Assembly: GCA_045537045.1 (NCBI GenBank)
Contig: JAZSOS010000038.1
Span: 23,819 to 87,818, forward strand
From: SIG480 sp045537045
Lineage (GTDB): Bacteria > Bacillota > Clostridia > Oscillospirales > JAAYXM01
Length of the DNA stretch: 64,000 nt
Direction of reading: 5' to 3'
Under the pieces are notes generated by a model, which saw nothing but the letters and a program-made list of their open reading frames with translations, made no database searches and was not told the origin of the DNA. This document shows, in pieces, positions 52,870-61,768 of this stretch (the stretch's first letter is position 1; every line of letters starts with the position of its first letter). The translations under genes were made by a program, and so were the position numbers.

Positions 52870-54198
52870 ATGGGTTACACGCGTGAGGATATTGAAAGAA
52901 TAGTAAAAGAGCAGGACGTGAAGTTTATCCGCCTGCAGTTTACCGATATTTTCGGAACAATGAAAAATATTTCAATTACTGAGCGACAGCTTGCCCGTGC
53001 GCTTGATAATAAGTGTATGTTTGATGGCTCGTCGATCGAGGGCTTTGTGCGCGTTGAAGAGTCCGATATGTACCTGCGTCCTGACCTTAATTCCTTTGTT
53101 ATTCTGCCGTGGATTAAGGACGGCGGTAAGGTCGCCCGCCTTATCTGTGATGTGTATGACACAAACGGAGGTCCGTTTATGGGTGACCCGCGCTGTGTGC
53201 TTAAGAGCGTGCTTTCCGAAGCCGCAGATATGGGGTATACCGTAAATATCGGTCCTGAAGCAGAGTTTTTCCTCTTTAAGACCGATGAAAACGGCAATCC
53301 GACCGCGATAAGAAATGACCGTGCGGGGTATTTTGATCTCGGTCCTGTTGACACGGACGAAAACGTTCGCCGCGAGATGTGCAAGTATCTTGAGGAAATG
53401 GGCTTTGAGATTGAGGCATCACACCACGAGAACGCAGACAGCCAGCACGAAATTGATTTCAAGTACGGAGAAGCTCTTACGACTGCGGATAACATTATAA
53501 CCTTTAAGCTTCTTGTAAAAACAATCGCCCATAAAAACGGGCTTCATGCAACCTTTATGCCTAAACCTATTTTTGGAATTGCAGGCTCGGGCATGCACAT
53601 AAACATCTCCCTTTCAAAGGAAGGAAAAAACATTTTCTACGCACCCGGCGACAAGCTGGGACTCAGCCGCGAGGCGTATTGCTTCATTGCGGGTGTTATT
53701 GAGCATGCACGAGGAATGTGCGCGCTCACCAACCCGATTGTAAACTCGTATAAGCGCCTTGTTCCGGGATATGAGGCTCCGCTTTATATTGCGTGGTCGG
53801 CAAAGAACAGAAGCCCGCTTATTCGAGTGCCGAGCGCGACAGGCGAGGGCGCACGTATTGAGATAAGAAATCCTGACCCTGCGGCAAACCCGTATCTTGC
53901 ATTTGCGGCAGTGCTCGCTGCAGGTCTTGACGGAATAAAGCGCGGGCTTACTCCGCCGCCGTCGGTAGAGACCAATATATTCGAGATGTCAAAAAAAGAA
54001 CTGCGTGAGAACAACATCCGCGCGCTTCCTGCAAATCTTTCGGAAGCCGTTGACGAGCTTGAGCGCGACGAACTTCTTATGAATACGATAGGAAACCACA
54101 TTGCGTCAAAGTATATCGAAGCAAAGCGCCGCGAATGGAAAGAATACACCTCCACCGTGCATGAGTGGGAGGTAAACAGATATCTCATTAAGTACTAA
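52870..54198 (+). CDS. glnA: Glutamine synthetase, type I
   Basis: Assimilates ammonia into glutamine. The 442 residues match the short GSI-alpha form of Firmicutes. Motifs: MFDGSSIEGF, GPEAEFFLF, HHENADSQHEIDF, MPKPIFGIAGSGMHINIS, NSYKRLVPGYEAP and GARIEIRNPDPAANPYLAF. The region of the enterobacterial adenylylation Tyr is absent, so control is probably by feedback or transcription. asnA follows 13 bases later, giving an ammonia-assimilation pair. Confidence 0.97.
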   Translation: MGYTREDIERIVKEQDVKFIRLQFTDIFGTMKNISITERQLARALDNKCMFDGSSIEGFVRVEESDMYLRPDLNSFVILPWIKDGGKVARLICDVYDTNGGPFMGDPRCVLKSVLSEAADMGYTVNIGPEAEFFLFKTDENGNPTAIRNDRAGYFDLGPVDTDENVRREMCKYLEEMGFEIEASHHENADSQHEIDFKYGEALTTADNIITFKLLVKTIAHKNGLHATFMPKPIFGIAGSGMHINISLSKEGKNIFYAPGDKLGLSREAYCFIAGVIEHARGMCALTNPIVNSYKRLVPGYEAPLYIAWSAKNRSPLIRVPSATGEGARIEIRNPDPAANPYLAFAAVLAAGLDGIKRGLTPPPSVETNIFEMSKKELRENNIRALPANLSEAVDELERDELLMNTIGNHIASKYIEAKRREWKEYTSTVHEWEVNRYLIKY

Positions 54199-54211
54199 GA
54201 GGTATACGTCA

Positions 54212-55222
54212 ATGAAGGAACGTCTTATTTTGCCTTCGGGCTATAACAGAAAAATGTCTATCCGTGATACCGAGCGCGGCGTCAAGATGATAAAGGATAT
54301 GTTTGAGAGCCGCCTTGCAAAGGCGCTTAATCTCGAACGTGTCAGCGCACCGCTTTTTGTAAAAAGCGGGACAGGACTTAACGATAACTTAAACGGCATT
54401 GAACGGCCTGTTGCGTTTGACCTTCTTGAACAGCCGGGAAGCGTGTATGAAATCGTTCATTCCCTTGCAAAGTGGAAGAGAATGGCTTTGCGTGATTACG
54501 GCTTCGGTATAGGCGAAGGTTTATATACGGACATGAACGCTATCCGCCGCGATGAGATGACGGACAATCTCCACTCAATCTACGTTGACCAGTGGGATTG
54601 GGAGCTTGTTATTGATAAGGCCAGCAGAAAAACTGAATTTTTGTACGACATTGTGCGTAAGATATATGAAGTAGTCCGCGACGCTGAGCGCGAGGTTTCA
54701 GAGAAGTTCGGAACACAGCGCAAGCTTCCGGATGAGATTACATTTGTCACAACGTATGAGCTTGAGGAAATGTACCCCGACCTTACGGGCAAAGAGCGTG
54801 AGAAAGAGATTTCCAAGAAGCACGGCGCTGTGTTTATAGCGCAGATAGGTGACAAGTTAAAATCCGGCGGCAAGCACGACGGCCGTGCACCGGATTATGA
54901 TGACTGGACATTAAACGGAGATATTGTTCTTTATTATCCGCTTCTTGACTGCCCGTTTGAGATATCATCAATGGGTATACGCGTTGATGAGGATGCGCTT
55001 CTTCGTCAGCTTCGCGCCGAAGGGTGCGAGGACAGACTTGAGCTTCCGTTCCAGAAAGCGCTGATGAACGGAGAGCTTCCGTATACAATCGGCGGCGGAA
55101 TAGGTCAGTCGCGCTTGTGTATGTTTATGCTTGACTGTGCGCATATCGGAGAGGTTCAGTCGTCCGTCTGGCCGAAGGCAGACAAGGAAATCTGCAAGGA
55201 ACACGGAATAAAGTTGTTATAA
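54212..55222 (+). CDS. asnA: Aspartate--ammonia ligase AsnA
   Basis: Ammonia-dependent asparagine synthetase, related to class II aminoacyl-tRNA synthetases. 336 residues: MSIRDTERGVKMIKDMFE, VSAPLFVKSGTGLNDNLNG, GEGLYTDMNAIRRDE and the C-terminal GGGIGQSRLCMFML ATP-binding motif. Likely co-transcribed with glnA; both use free ammonia. Confidence 0.97.
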   Translation: MKERLILPSGYNRKMSIRDTERGVKMIKDMFESRLAKALNLERVSAPLFVKSGTGLNDNLNGIERPVAFDLLEQPGSVYEIVHSLAKWKRMALRDYGFGIGEGLYTDMNAIRRDEMTDNLHSIYVDQWDWELVIDKASRKTEFLYDIVRKIYEVVRDAEREVSEKFGTQRKLPDEITFVTTYELEEMYPDLTGKEREKEISKKHGAVFIAQIGDKLKSGGKHDGRAPDYDDWTLNGDIVLYYPLLDCPFEISSMGIRVDEDALLRQLRAEGCEDRLELPFQKALMNGELPYTIGGGIGQSRLCMFMLDCAHIGEVQSSVWPKADKEICKEHGIKLL

Positions 55223-55234
55223 AAATAAAATTTT

Positions 55235-55528
55235 GGCCTATCGCAAGACCGCACTAACCGGGGAGTCAGCGGTGCCCTGTACCTGCAATCCGCTACAGCA
55301 GGGGCGAATTCCCGTTCCGAGGCGTAGGTGCGTGCGGCAGGGTTATACAAATGGTGTTGAGAGGTCGGTCCCGCGCAGCGTAGGGCTGTGAACCATGTCA
55401 GGCGGGGAACCGAGCAGCATTAAGCGGTTTACTTCGTGTGCCGCGGGTGTGCCGGCTTTGAGCCGCTTGTATAAATTCCGCGCATGTGCTTGTTGTCGAA
55501 GTTTGGGTGTGCGGTCGTGCGATGGGCC
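55235..55528 (+). ncRNA. Signal recognition particle RNA, large (Alu-domain) type
   Basis: The ends pair: GGCC(T)ATCGC(AA)GACCGCAC from 55235 with GTGCGGTCGTGCGATGGGCC ending at 55528. The Alu domain shows GGGGAGTCAGCGGTGCCCTGTA followed by CCTGCAATCCGCTACAGCAGGG, nearly as in the B. subtilis scRNA. The SRP54 (Ffh)-binding helix 8 region shows GAACCATGTCAGG then GGAA and GAGCAGCATTAAG. About 294 nt. It fills the 339-base gap before dnaX, the same location as in Bacillus. Confidence 0.93.
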
Positions 55529-55561
55529 AAAAGTAAGATTTATTAAATCAGAGGTAGGTCT

Positions 55562-57217
55562 ATGTATCAGGCACTGTACCGCAAGTGGCGGCCTCAGTCC
55601 TTTGCTGATGTTGTCGGGCAGTCGGCTATAACCGACACGCTGACAAAGCAGGTGGAGACTGGGAAAACTTCACACGCGTATTTGTTCTCGGGCTCTCGCG
55701 GAACGGGAAAGACTACCTGTGCAAAGATTCTGGCAAAGGCCATAAACTGTGAAAACCCTTTTCATGGCAATCCGTGCAATGAGTGTCCCTCATGTAAGGG
55801 AATTATGAGCGGAGAAGTTCTTGATGTTGTCGAAATTGACGCAGCTTCAAACAACGGTGTCGATTATGTCCGTGACCTTCGAGAGGAGGCAATATATTCT
55901 CCGGCGAACGTGAAAAAACGTGTGTACATCATCGACGAGGTTCATATGTTCTCAACAAGTGCGTTTAATGCACTTCTCAAGATAATGGAAGAACCGCCAT
56001 CACACGTTGTTTTTATTCTTGCAACGACGGAACTGCACAAGGTTCCGGCAACGATATCCTCGCGGTGTCAGCGCTTTATTTTCAAACGTATTCCACAAGG
56101 CGCAATCGCAGAACGCCTGCAGTTTATAACGCGTAGTGAAGGCGCAACTCTTTCGGAGAATGCGGCAGGATACATAGCAAGCCTTTCTGACGGAGCAATG
56201 CGTGACGCGCTGTCTCTTCTTGACCAGTGCATTTCGGTAGGCGAGGGCAATGTTGATGCGGAAACGGTAGAAAATGTTGTCGGCCTTGCGGGAAAGAAAC
56301 AGACTTTTGATATGGCACGTGCCATTGCAGACCGCGATGTCGGCGCAGCTCTTACATTTTTAAACGATATTTACACAAGCGGCAAAAACTTAAGCTCTGT
56401 GCTTACTGAGCTTTCTGAGGTTTTCCGCGATGTTCTTATACTCAAAACCGCAGGCGGAGAAAAGCTTCCGCGCTTAAGTGCGCGCTATACGGACGGAGAG
56501 CTTTGCTCTCTTTCAGATACGTTTGATACACTTCGTCTTTGCCGCGCAGTTGAAGCACTGCAGGAAGCAACCGGTGCAATTGCGTCAAGCTCGAATAAGC
56601 GCATAGATGCAGAACTGTGTTGCGTGCGCCTTTGCGAGGGCGCGGATTCTGCGGACCTTGATTCTGTAATTTCGCGCGTTAATGAGCTTGAAAACAAGAT
56701 AAAAAACGAAAGCTTTGTCTCTGCTCCGGTAAGAAGCACAGTACAGCAGCCGGTAGCTTCCGCAACTGCAGAAGCTGCACCCGTGCAGAAACGCGAAGAG
56801 GCGGTATCTGTTCGCGCTGAAGCTAAAAGGTCAGAGATGTCGGTTTCTGAGAGTGTTCAAAAAGAACCTGTGCAGAAAAGTGCAGTAGCACAGGCCGGCG
56901 GTGATGCAAAAGCTGTATGGAATAGTATCCTCGCTGTGGCGAAAGAAAAGCTTTCTCCCGGCGTTGTCCCGCTGTTTGGCGGTATCACGGCAACTCTTTC
57001 AGGGAATATGCTGTCGCTGTCCAGTGACAAATCTTTTGTGCTTCAGATGTTGACAAGAGCGGAAAATTTGGATATACTAAGAAGTACGGCAAGCGCGGTT
57101 GCTCCGGGGATAACGCTTACTGCGGGAAAAAAGGTAGAAGCACCCAAGGTTGAAACGAGCGGACTTGATGAGCTGCTCGCAGGTCTTGATGACGATATGG
57201 ATATAACAATACAATAA
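55562..57217 (+). CDS. dnaX: DNA polymerase III subunit gamma/tau
   Basis: Clamp-loader ATPase, 551 residues. Walker A SGSRGTGKTTCAKILAKA, zinc site with Cys at CNECPSCKG plus an upstream Cys, Walker B YIIDEVHMFSTSAFNALL, sensor ILATTELHKVPATISSRCQR. Domain III runs to about 365, then a Pro/Ala/Lys-rich linker and a C-terminal domain of tau type ending DDDMDITIQ. First of the dnaX-ybaB-recR set. Confidence 0.97.
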   Translation: MYQALYRKWRPQSFADVVGQSAITDTLTKQVETGKTSHAYLFSGSRGTGKTTCAKILAKAINCENPFHGNPCNECPSCKGIMSGEVLDVVEIDAASNNGVDYVRDLREEAIYSPANVKKRVYIIDEVHMFSTSAFNALLKIMEEPPSHVVFILATTELHKVPATISSRCQRFIFKRIPQGAIAERLQFITRSEGATLSENAAGYIASLSDGAMRDALSLLDQCISVGEGNVDAETVENVVGLAGKKQTFDMARAIADRDVGAALTFLNDIYTSGKNLSSVLTELSEVFRDVLILKTAGGEKLPRLSARYTDGELCSLSDTFDTLRLCRAVEALQEATGAIASSSNKRIDAELCCVRLCEGADSADLDSVISRVNELENKIKNESFVSAPVRSTVQQPVASATAEAAPVQKREEAVSVRAEAKRSEMSVSESVQKEPVQKSAVAQAGGDAKAVWNSILAVAKEKLSPGVVPLFGGITATLSGNMLSLSSDKSFVLQMLTRAENLDILRSTASAVAPGITLTAGKKVEAPKVETSGLDELLAGLDDDMDITIQ

Positions 57218-57231
57218 GGAGTGTTATTTCA

Positions 57232-57582
57232 ATGGCAAGAGGCGGATTTCCGGGCGGAGGATTCCATGGTGGAATGAATATGAATAATATGATGAAGCAG
57301 GCTCAGAAAATGCAGCAGGATATGATGCGTATGCAGCAGGAGCTTGAAGAACAGACATATACTGCAAGCGCAGGCGGCGGGGCTGTTGAGGCTACCGTAA
57401 GCGGCAAGAACCGCGTTACTGCAATCAAGATTGCACCCGAAGCTGTTGATCCTGACGATGTTGAGATGCTTGAAGACCTCATTGTTGCGGCAATTGGTGA
57501 GGCGATGAATCAGGCGGAATCCGCTGCGGGTGCACAGATGAAAAAGATTACCGGCGGAATGAATATTCCGGGAATGTTTTAA
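57232..57582 (+). CDS. YbaB/EbfC nucleoid-associated protein
   Basis: 116-residue DNA-binding dimer. Gly/Met-rich N-terminus, MMKQAQKMQQDMMRMQQELE helix, VEATVSGKNRVTAIKIAPEA core, and GGMNIPGMF at the end. The position between dnaX and recR is conserved across bacteria. Confidence 0.95.
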   Translation: MARGGFPGGGFHGGMNMNNMMKQAQKMQQDMMRMQQELEEQTYTASAGGGAVEATVSGKNRVTAIKIAPEAVDPDDVEMLEDLIVAAIGEAMNQAESAAGAQMKKITGGMNIPGMF

Positions 57583-57611
57583 TCATAAGCCGAGCAGAGT
57601 CGAACATCTTA

Positions 57612-57632
57612 AGGGGTTCGATTCCCCTTGGT
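57612..57632 (+). other. tRNA T-arm-like hairpin
   Basis: In the gap between ybaB and recR, AAGGGG-TTCGATT-CCCCTT forms a 6-bp stem with a canonical T-loop sequence (TTCGATT). No complete tRNA surrounds it. It could be a relic or a chance hairpin. Confidence 0.35.
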
Positions 57633-57648
57633 TTAATGGAGGCAAAGT

Positions 57649-58254
57649 ATGATGCGCTTTTTTACGGCACCGGTTGAAAATTTGATAGAGCAGTTTCAGA
57701 AACTGCCCGGTGTCGGAAGAAAGACGGCACAGCGGCTTGCGTTCTTTATTCTTTCGCTTCCCGAGGCGGAGGCAGAAGGCTTTGCCAACGCTGTTCTCAA
57801 TGCAAAAAAATTAGTAAAGTTCTGCAGTGAATGTCAGAACCTTACCGATACGGAACTTTGCTCTATCTGTGCCGATAATGCACGTGATAAGACAACGGTT
57901 TGCGTGGTGAGTGACCCAAAGGACGTTGCAGCAATTGAAAAAACCCGCGAATACAACGGGCTTTACCATGTGCTTCACGGTTGTATTTCTCCGATGAACG
58001 GCATCGGCCCCGATGATGTGCGCATTAAAGAACTCCTCACTCGCGTTGCAAAGGGCGAGATAAAGGAAGTTATTATGGCAACGAACCCCGATACTGAGGG
58101 CGAGGCAACGGCGATGTATATTTCTCGACTTTTAAAGCCGTTCGGAATAAGCACAACGCGCTTAGCCTACGGAATCCCTGTTGGTGGGCATCTTGAATTT
58201 GCCGATGAAATGACGCTTACCCGCGCCATCGAAGGCAGAAGAATTATGGACTGA
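57649..58254 (+). CDS. recR: Recombination protein RecR
   Basis: 201 residues. Helix-hairpin-helix LPGVGRKTAQRLAFFIL, C4 zinc finger CSECQNLTDTELCSIC, and Toprim domain VCVVSDPKDVAAIEKT with HGCISPMNGIGPDDVRI. Works with RecO in RecFOR recombinational repair. GGAGG precedes the ATG. Confidence 0.97.
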   Translation: MMRFFTAPVENLIEQFQKLPGVGRKTAQRLAFFILSLPEAEAEGFANAVLNAKKLVKFCSECQNLTDTELCSICADNARDKTTVCVVSDPKDVAAIEKTREYNGLYHVLHGCISPMNGIGPDDVRIKELLTRVAKGEIKEVIMATNPDTEGEATAMYISRLLKPFGISTTRLAYGIPVGGHLEFADEMTLTRAIEGRRIMD

Positions 58255-58284
58255 TTTAACAACTTTGCACTTTGCATTTAATAC

Positions 58285-58367
58285 GCGGGCGTGGTGGAAT
58301 GGCAGACACGCTGGTCTTAGGAGCCAGTGTCTTCGACGTGTGGGTTCAAGTCCCACCGCCCGCACCA
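58285..58367 (+). tRNA. tRNA-Leu(UAG)
   Basis: Class II tRNA. Acceptor GCGGGCG pairs with CGCCCGC. Anticodon stem CTGGT/GCCAG with loop CTTAGGA gives anticodon TAG (reads CUN). T-arm GTGGGTTCAAGTCCCAC. CCA is encoded. Confidence 0.96.
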
Positions 58368-58405
58368 ACAAAGAGCTGACATCAAAAAGATGTCAGCTCT
58401 TTGTT
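58367..58405. terminator. 17-bp terminator after tRNA-Leu
   Basis: Perfect stem 58367-58383 with 58389-58405, loop AAAAA. It also serves the convergent CDF gene. Confidence 0.85.
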
Positions 58406-58434
58406 ATTGTTTCGCAGTGTGGGACTTGAACCCG

Positions 58435-59601
58435 TCACAATCCGTTTCGGTCAATTACAGGTTTTACCACAAAGCTTGTGTCAAGCGCGGAAATCGCGGT
58501 TATAACCATTGCCGCAACCGTGTCATTGGGTGCAGGATAGTCTATGGGGATTGCAACGTCAAACAGAATATTCTTAAACTCTCCGCTCGGAACAATGCGG
58601 AAATCGTGCATTGAAAACGAATTATCAAGCTTACGCAGCGCGGCGTATACATTATCGCGGATGCGGCAGACTTCTTCATTTTCCACCTCAAGAGGATCCA
58701 TATGTATAAGGATTTCTATTCCGAGTTTTTTAGACACTTCGCTTTCGATATGGTCGATAACACCGTGGCTGTCCATAATGTTCTCGGTTGACGAAACCTC
58801 GGCGTGAAGTGAGGCGAAAATTCTTCCTGGGCCGTATTCGTGAACTATAAGGTCGTGGATACCGAGGATTTTGTCGTGCGCAAGAATTTCATCGTGAATA
58901 TTCTGGACAAGCTCGGGATCCGGTGATGTTCCGAGAAGAGGGGTAAGCGTATCGCGGATAATGCCTATTCCTGCCCACATAACAAGTAGGCTAACGAGAA
59001 TACCGATGTATCCGTCAACAGGAAGCGTTGTGAATTTGGCGGCGATTATCGAGATAAGCGTAACTCCGGTTGCAAGCGCGTCGGAGAGGCTGTCCGCAGA
59101 AACTGCTCCCATTGCGGATGAGCTGATTTTTCTGCCGAGCGTTTTGTTGAAAACGCTCATCCACAGTTTTACGCAGACGGAGAGAAACAGACCGAAAACG
59201 ACAATTGGTGAAAACGTTGCACTCTCTCCGCTTATAATACGGCTAACGGATGTTTTTCCAAGCTCAAAGCCGACGAGCAGGACAAGAAACGCAATTACGA
59301 GAGCGCAGATATATTCTATCCTGCCGTGGCCGAATGGGTGCTCACGGTCTGCCGGCTTTGATGAGAGCTTGAAACCAACGAGTGTTACAACGCTTGATGC
59401 GCTGTCGGATAAGTTGTTGGCGGCATCTGCAGTTACGGCAATACTGTGTGAAAGAATACCGAGAATGAATTTAAGAACGGCAAGAAAAAGATTACAGACA
59501 ATTCCAACCGTACTTGAAACCACACCGTAGCGTGTGCGCACGGCAGGGTTTCCTATATTTTCGGCATCCTTTATAAAGAGCCTTGTTATAAGTTTTGTCA
59601 T
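58435..59601 (-). CDS. Cation diffusion facilitator transporter
   Basis: Proton-coupled divalent metal exporter of 388 residues. Six membrane helices. TM2 metal site in TADAANNLSDSASS and TM5 ADSLSDALATG, with GHGRIEY between. The D-x3-N/D-x2-D pattern in place of HxxxD suggests Mn2+/Fe2+ rather than Zn2+ specificity, which is an inference. The C-terminal cytoplasmic domain (about 205-388) is longer than usual and contains a second alpha-beta unit. The last codons overlap an inverted copy of the neighbouring tRNA-Leu T-arm. Confidence 0.92.
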   Translation of the reverse strand: MTKLITRLFIKDAENIGNPAVRTRYGVVSSTVGIVCNLFLAVLKFILGILSHSIAVTADAANNLSDSASSVVTLVGFKLSSKPADREHPFGHGRIEYICALVIAFLVLLVGFELGKTSVSRIISGESATFSPIVVFGLFLSVCVKLWMSVFNKTLGRKISSSAMGAVSADSLSDALATGVTLISIIAAKFTTLPVDGYIGILVSLLVMWAGIGIIRDTLTPLLGTSPDPELVQNIHDEILAHDKILGIHDLIVHEYGPGRIFASLHAEVSSTENIMDSHGVIDHIESEVSKKLGIEILIHMDPLEVENEEVCRIRDNVYAALRKLDNSFSMHDFRIVPSGEFKNILFDVAIPIDYPAPNDTVAAMVITAISALDTSFVVKPVIDRNGL

Positions 59602-59621
59602 TTTGAGAACAGTTCCTTTGA

Positions 59622-60977
59622 TTATTTTATAAGTACACGCCTGATATGTGCAAATACATCTTTACGAGCAAGCTTCCCGGGCTTTGTTGTGAATTCATAG
59701 TCCGGCGAAATTTTGCGCATAACGGATGCGAAAAGCTCTCCCGTTACAGGGGACTTGAACGAAAGCTTTTCTTTGTTTGCGCGGTTGATTATGCCAAGCT
59801 CAGATGCAACGCAGAAAGCGATAAAATAAGGGTGAGAGGGAGTAAGACCATAGCTTTCAGCGCACGCGCGGTCAAGTTCTTCTGTGGAGTAGTCGGAATC
59901 AACAAAGCGTCTGTAAGCTTCCTTTACCTTTTCGGGCGGTGCAATCATCGTGATAAGCTCGCCGAAGGTCAGTGCACGGTTGGGTTGCAACGTATTATTG
60001 CGGTATGCAACCGTGTATCCTGCATTTGCAAGTGCGGCGGCATCTTCGTCGTAGCAGTCAACAAACGGAGAAAGAGCCAGAAGCTCGGATACGGTAACGA
60101 CCTCATATCCGTAACTTTTGAGAATTTTCAGCTGCTCGGGAAGTGCGGCGGCAACGGGGGTAAGCCGAGCCATGCTGTAGCCGTCCTTCTGGAAAATTAT
60201 CTGCCCGTTAAGAGAATCCGGATTGTCTTCGAGTGCATGGCGAAGCGGAGCGACCATTGCTTCAACATCGGATTCGAAATTACCGGTGGGAAGCCAGCCC
60301 CCGCCGTCAAAGCTCGCCGCCATATAGTTGTAGCCGGCATAGCGGTAAGCATCGTAAGAGTTTTTACCGTCGGGGATTTTGTCAACATAGTGCGGTGGGC
60401 GTGAAAGGTTCATTTTATAGCCGTGGCGGTCAAGCAGAAGAGCATCAAGCTCCATAATGTCTGCAATTACTTCGTGAACGTTGTTGAAATGCTCTCGCTC
60501 ACCGTAAACCATTTTCATTTTGCCGAATAGGATATGGCGATATCCGTGATTTGATATTTCGTGGCCTCCGGCAAGGATACGCGAGATAAGCTCCGGCTTG
60601 TTTTTTGCACCTGCGCGGGAGTCTTGATTGATGTCGGGGTAGTGGTCGAATTTAACACCGCCCCATGTGAAGGAACCATGAGTTCCTGCCTCGTCCGGAT
60701 AGTTGTGTTCAGTTGTTCCTATTACGTCAAACGTTCCGCGCGCGCCGAAGCTCTCAAGAGTTTCAAGAAGATGAACTGTGAGTCCGCAGTCCGTAATTTT
60801 CGGATTTGTTTCCGCATCTGTGGGACCGTCGTCAAACGTCATTGCAACAACACGGCGTAAGTGCGGGGGATAGACCTTTTCTATCCTGCGCACAGGGGTG
60901 ATGTACTCACAGTCGCGGCTTTTCTGATACTCTTTCAAAACATGTTTTACGCGTCTTGCCAGATCATATAAAATCAT
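59622..60977 (-). CDS. NodB-type polysaccharide deacetylase with C-terminal SLH-like region
   Basis: 451 residues without an evident signal peptide. The NodB domain (about 40-310) has VAMTFDDGPTDAET (catalytic Asp pair) and EISNHGYRHIL (metal His), then YNYMAASFDGGGW. The last 140 residues (ALANAGYTVAYRNNTLQPNR, LTFGELITMIA) resemble S-layer-homology/dockerin-like helical repeats, though weakly. It is the last gene of a three-gene operon; its ATG overlaps the PHP stop by 4 bases. Likely de-N-acetylates a surface glycan. Confidence 0.85.
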   Translation of the reverse strand: MILYDLARRVKHVLKEYQKSRDCEYITPVRRIEKVYPPHLRRVVAMTFDDGPTDAETNPKITDCGLTVHLLETLESFGARGTFDVIGTTEHNYPDEAGTHGSFTWGGVKFDHYPDINQDSRAGAKNKPELISRILAGGHEISNHGYRHILFGKMKMVYGEREHFNNVHEVIADIMELDALLLDRHGYKMNLSRPPHYVDKIPDGKNSYDAYRYAGYNYMAASFDGGGWLPTGNFESDVEAMVAPLRHALEDNPDSLNGQIIFQKDGYSMARLTPVAAALPEQLKILKSYGYEVVTVSELLALSPFVDCYDEDAAALANAGYTVAYRNNTLQPNRALTFGELITMIAPPEKVKEAYRRFVDSDYSTEELDRACAESYGLTPSHPYFIAFCVASELGIINRANKEKLSFKSPVTGELFASVMRKISPDYEFTTKPGKLARKDVFAHIRRVLIK

Positions 60978-61762
60978 TGTCCTTCCTCCTTGTATACCTC
61001 AATGTATTTTCCGGTTTGTTTTTTCTCAAAAGGATATTTTATACCGAGATAAATAAGTGCAAAAAGGGTTTTGATGTATTTGCCGTAGAGCCGCTCTACT
61101 TTGTAGCCGTATCTTTTGCAACGGAGAACCACTCCGGGACTTGCACAACCGCCCCAGACACGACCGCGACGGGAAAGAAGCGCTTCCTTAAGCTTTTCTT
61201 CAAAATCCGGCTCGTTTATTGCGGATTCGGGAAGGTCACATTCCCAGTAGCTTGTGCCGACTTCACTCGGGCAATGCGCATCGCTTCCGGCGGAAAAGGG
61301 GAGTTTGTGCTTTCTGCAAAGCTCAAGAGCGCGTTTGTTTGCCGAACTGAGCCTTGAGTGAACAACACGGGAATTGAAGACCTCTATTCCGTCAATCTGC
61401 TTGTAAAGAGCCTCGCTGTGCGGGCGCGGCGGCGCAAAGGGGTGGGCGTAAAAGACAAGTGCACCCTGTTCGTGTGCTGCACGGCAGATGTCGCGCCAGT
61501 AAAAACGTCCGTATTCATCGCGGGAGAGGTTTTCGTTTATGTGTTCTTTCATAAAGAAGACGAGAAGATGACCTACATCAGTTGAAAATTCGCAAGATGG
61601 TATCATAAAGAAATTGTCGCGGGGGCTGTGTTTGCGGAAAGCGTTGTGGTCAGATGTGGCTACTCCGGAAAGTCCTGCGCGACGTGCCGCTTCCACAAGC
61701 TCGTCAGAGGTCATCTGCGAATCGTAGGAAAGGTTTGTGTGAACGTGTAAATCAAATTTCAT
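60974..61762 (-). CDS. PHP-domain phosphoesterase-like protein
   Basis: 262 residues. The PHP metal motifs are present: HVHTNLSYDS, TSDHNAF, FYAHPFAP and SAGSDAHCP. The C-terminal 60 residues are basic. Family members are phosphoesterases or nucleases on varied substrates. It lies between ATP-grasp and NodB genes in one operon, 6 bases after the former, so a role in the same glycan or metabolite modification is inferred. Confidence 0.87.
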   Translation of the reverse strand: MKFDLHVHTNLSYDSQMTSDELVEAARRAGLSGVATSDHNAFRKHSPRDNFFMIPSCEFSTDVGHLLVFFMKEHINENLSRDEYGRFYWRDICRAAHEQGALVFYAHPFAPPRPHSEALYKQIDGIEVFNSRVVHSRLSSANKRALELCRKHKLPFSAGSDAHCPSEVGTSYWECDLPESAINEPDFEEKLKEALLSRRGRVWGGCASPGVVLRCKRYGYKVERLYGKYIKTLFALIYLGIKYPFEKKQTGKYIEVYKEEGQ

Positions 61763-61768
61763 TATATG

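Noticed and set aside
57130..57150. GGGAAAAAAGG as a programmed frameshift site in dnaX
   Set aside because: It lies only about 25 codons before the tau stop, so slippage would not give a useful gamma form, and no stimulatory structure was evident.
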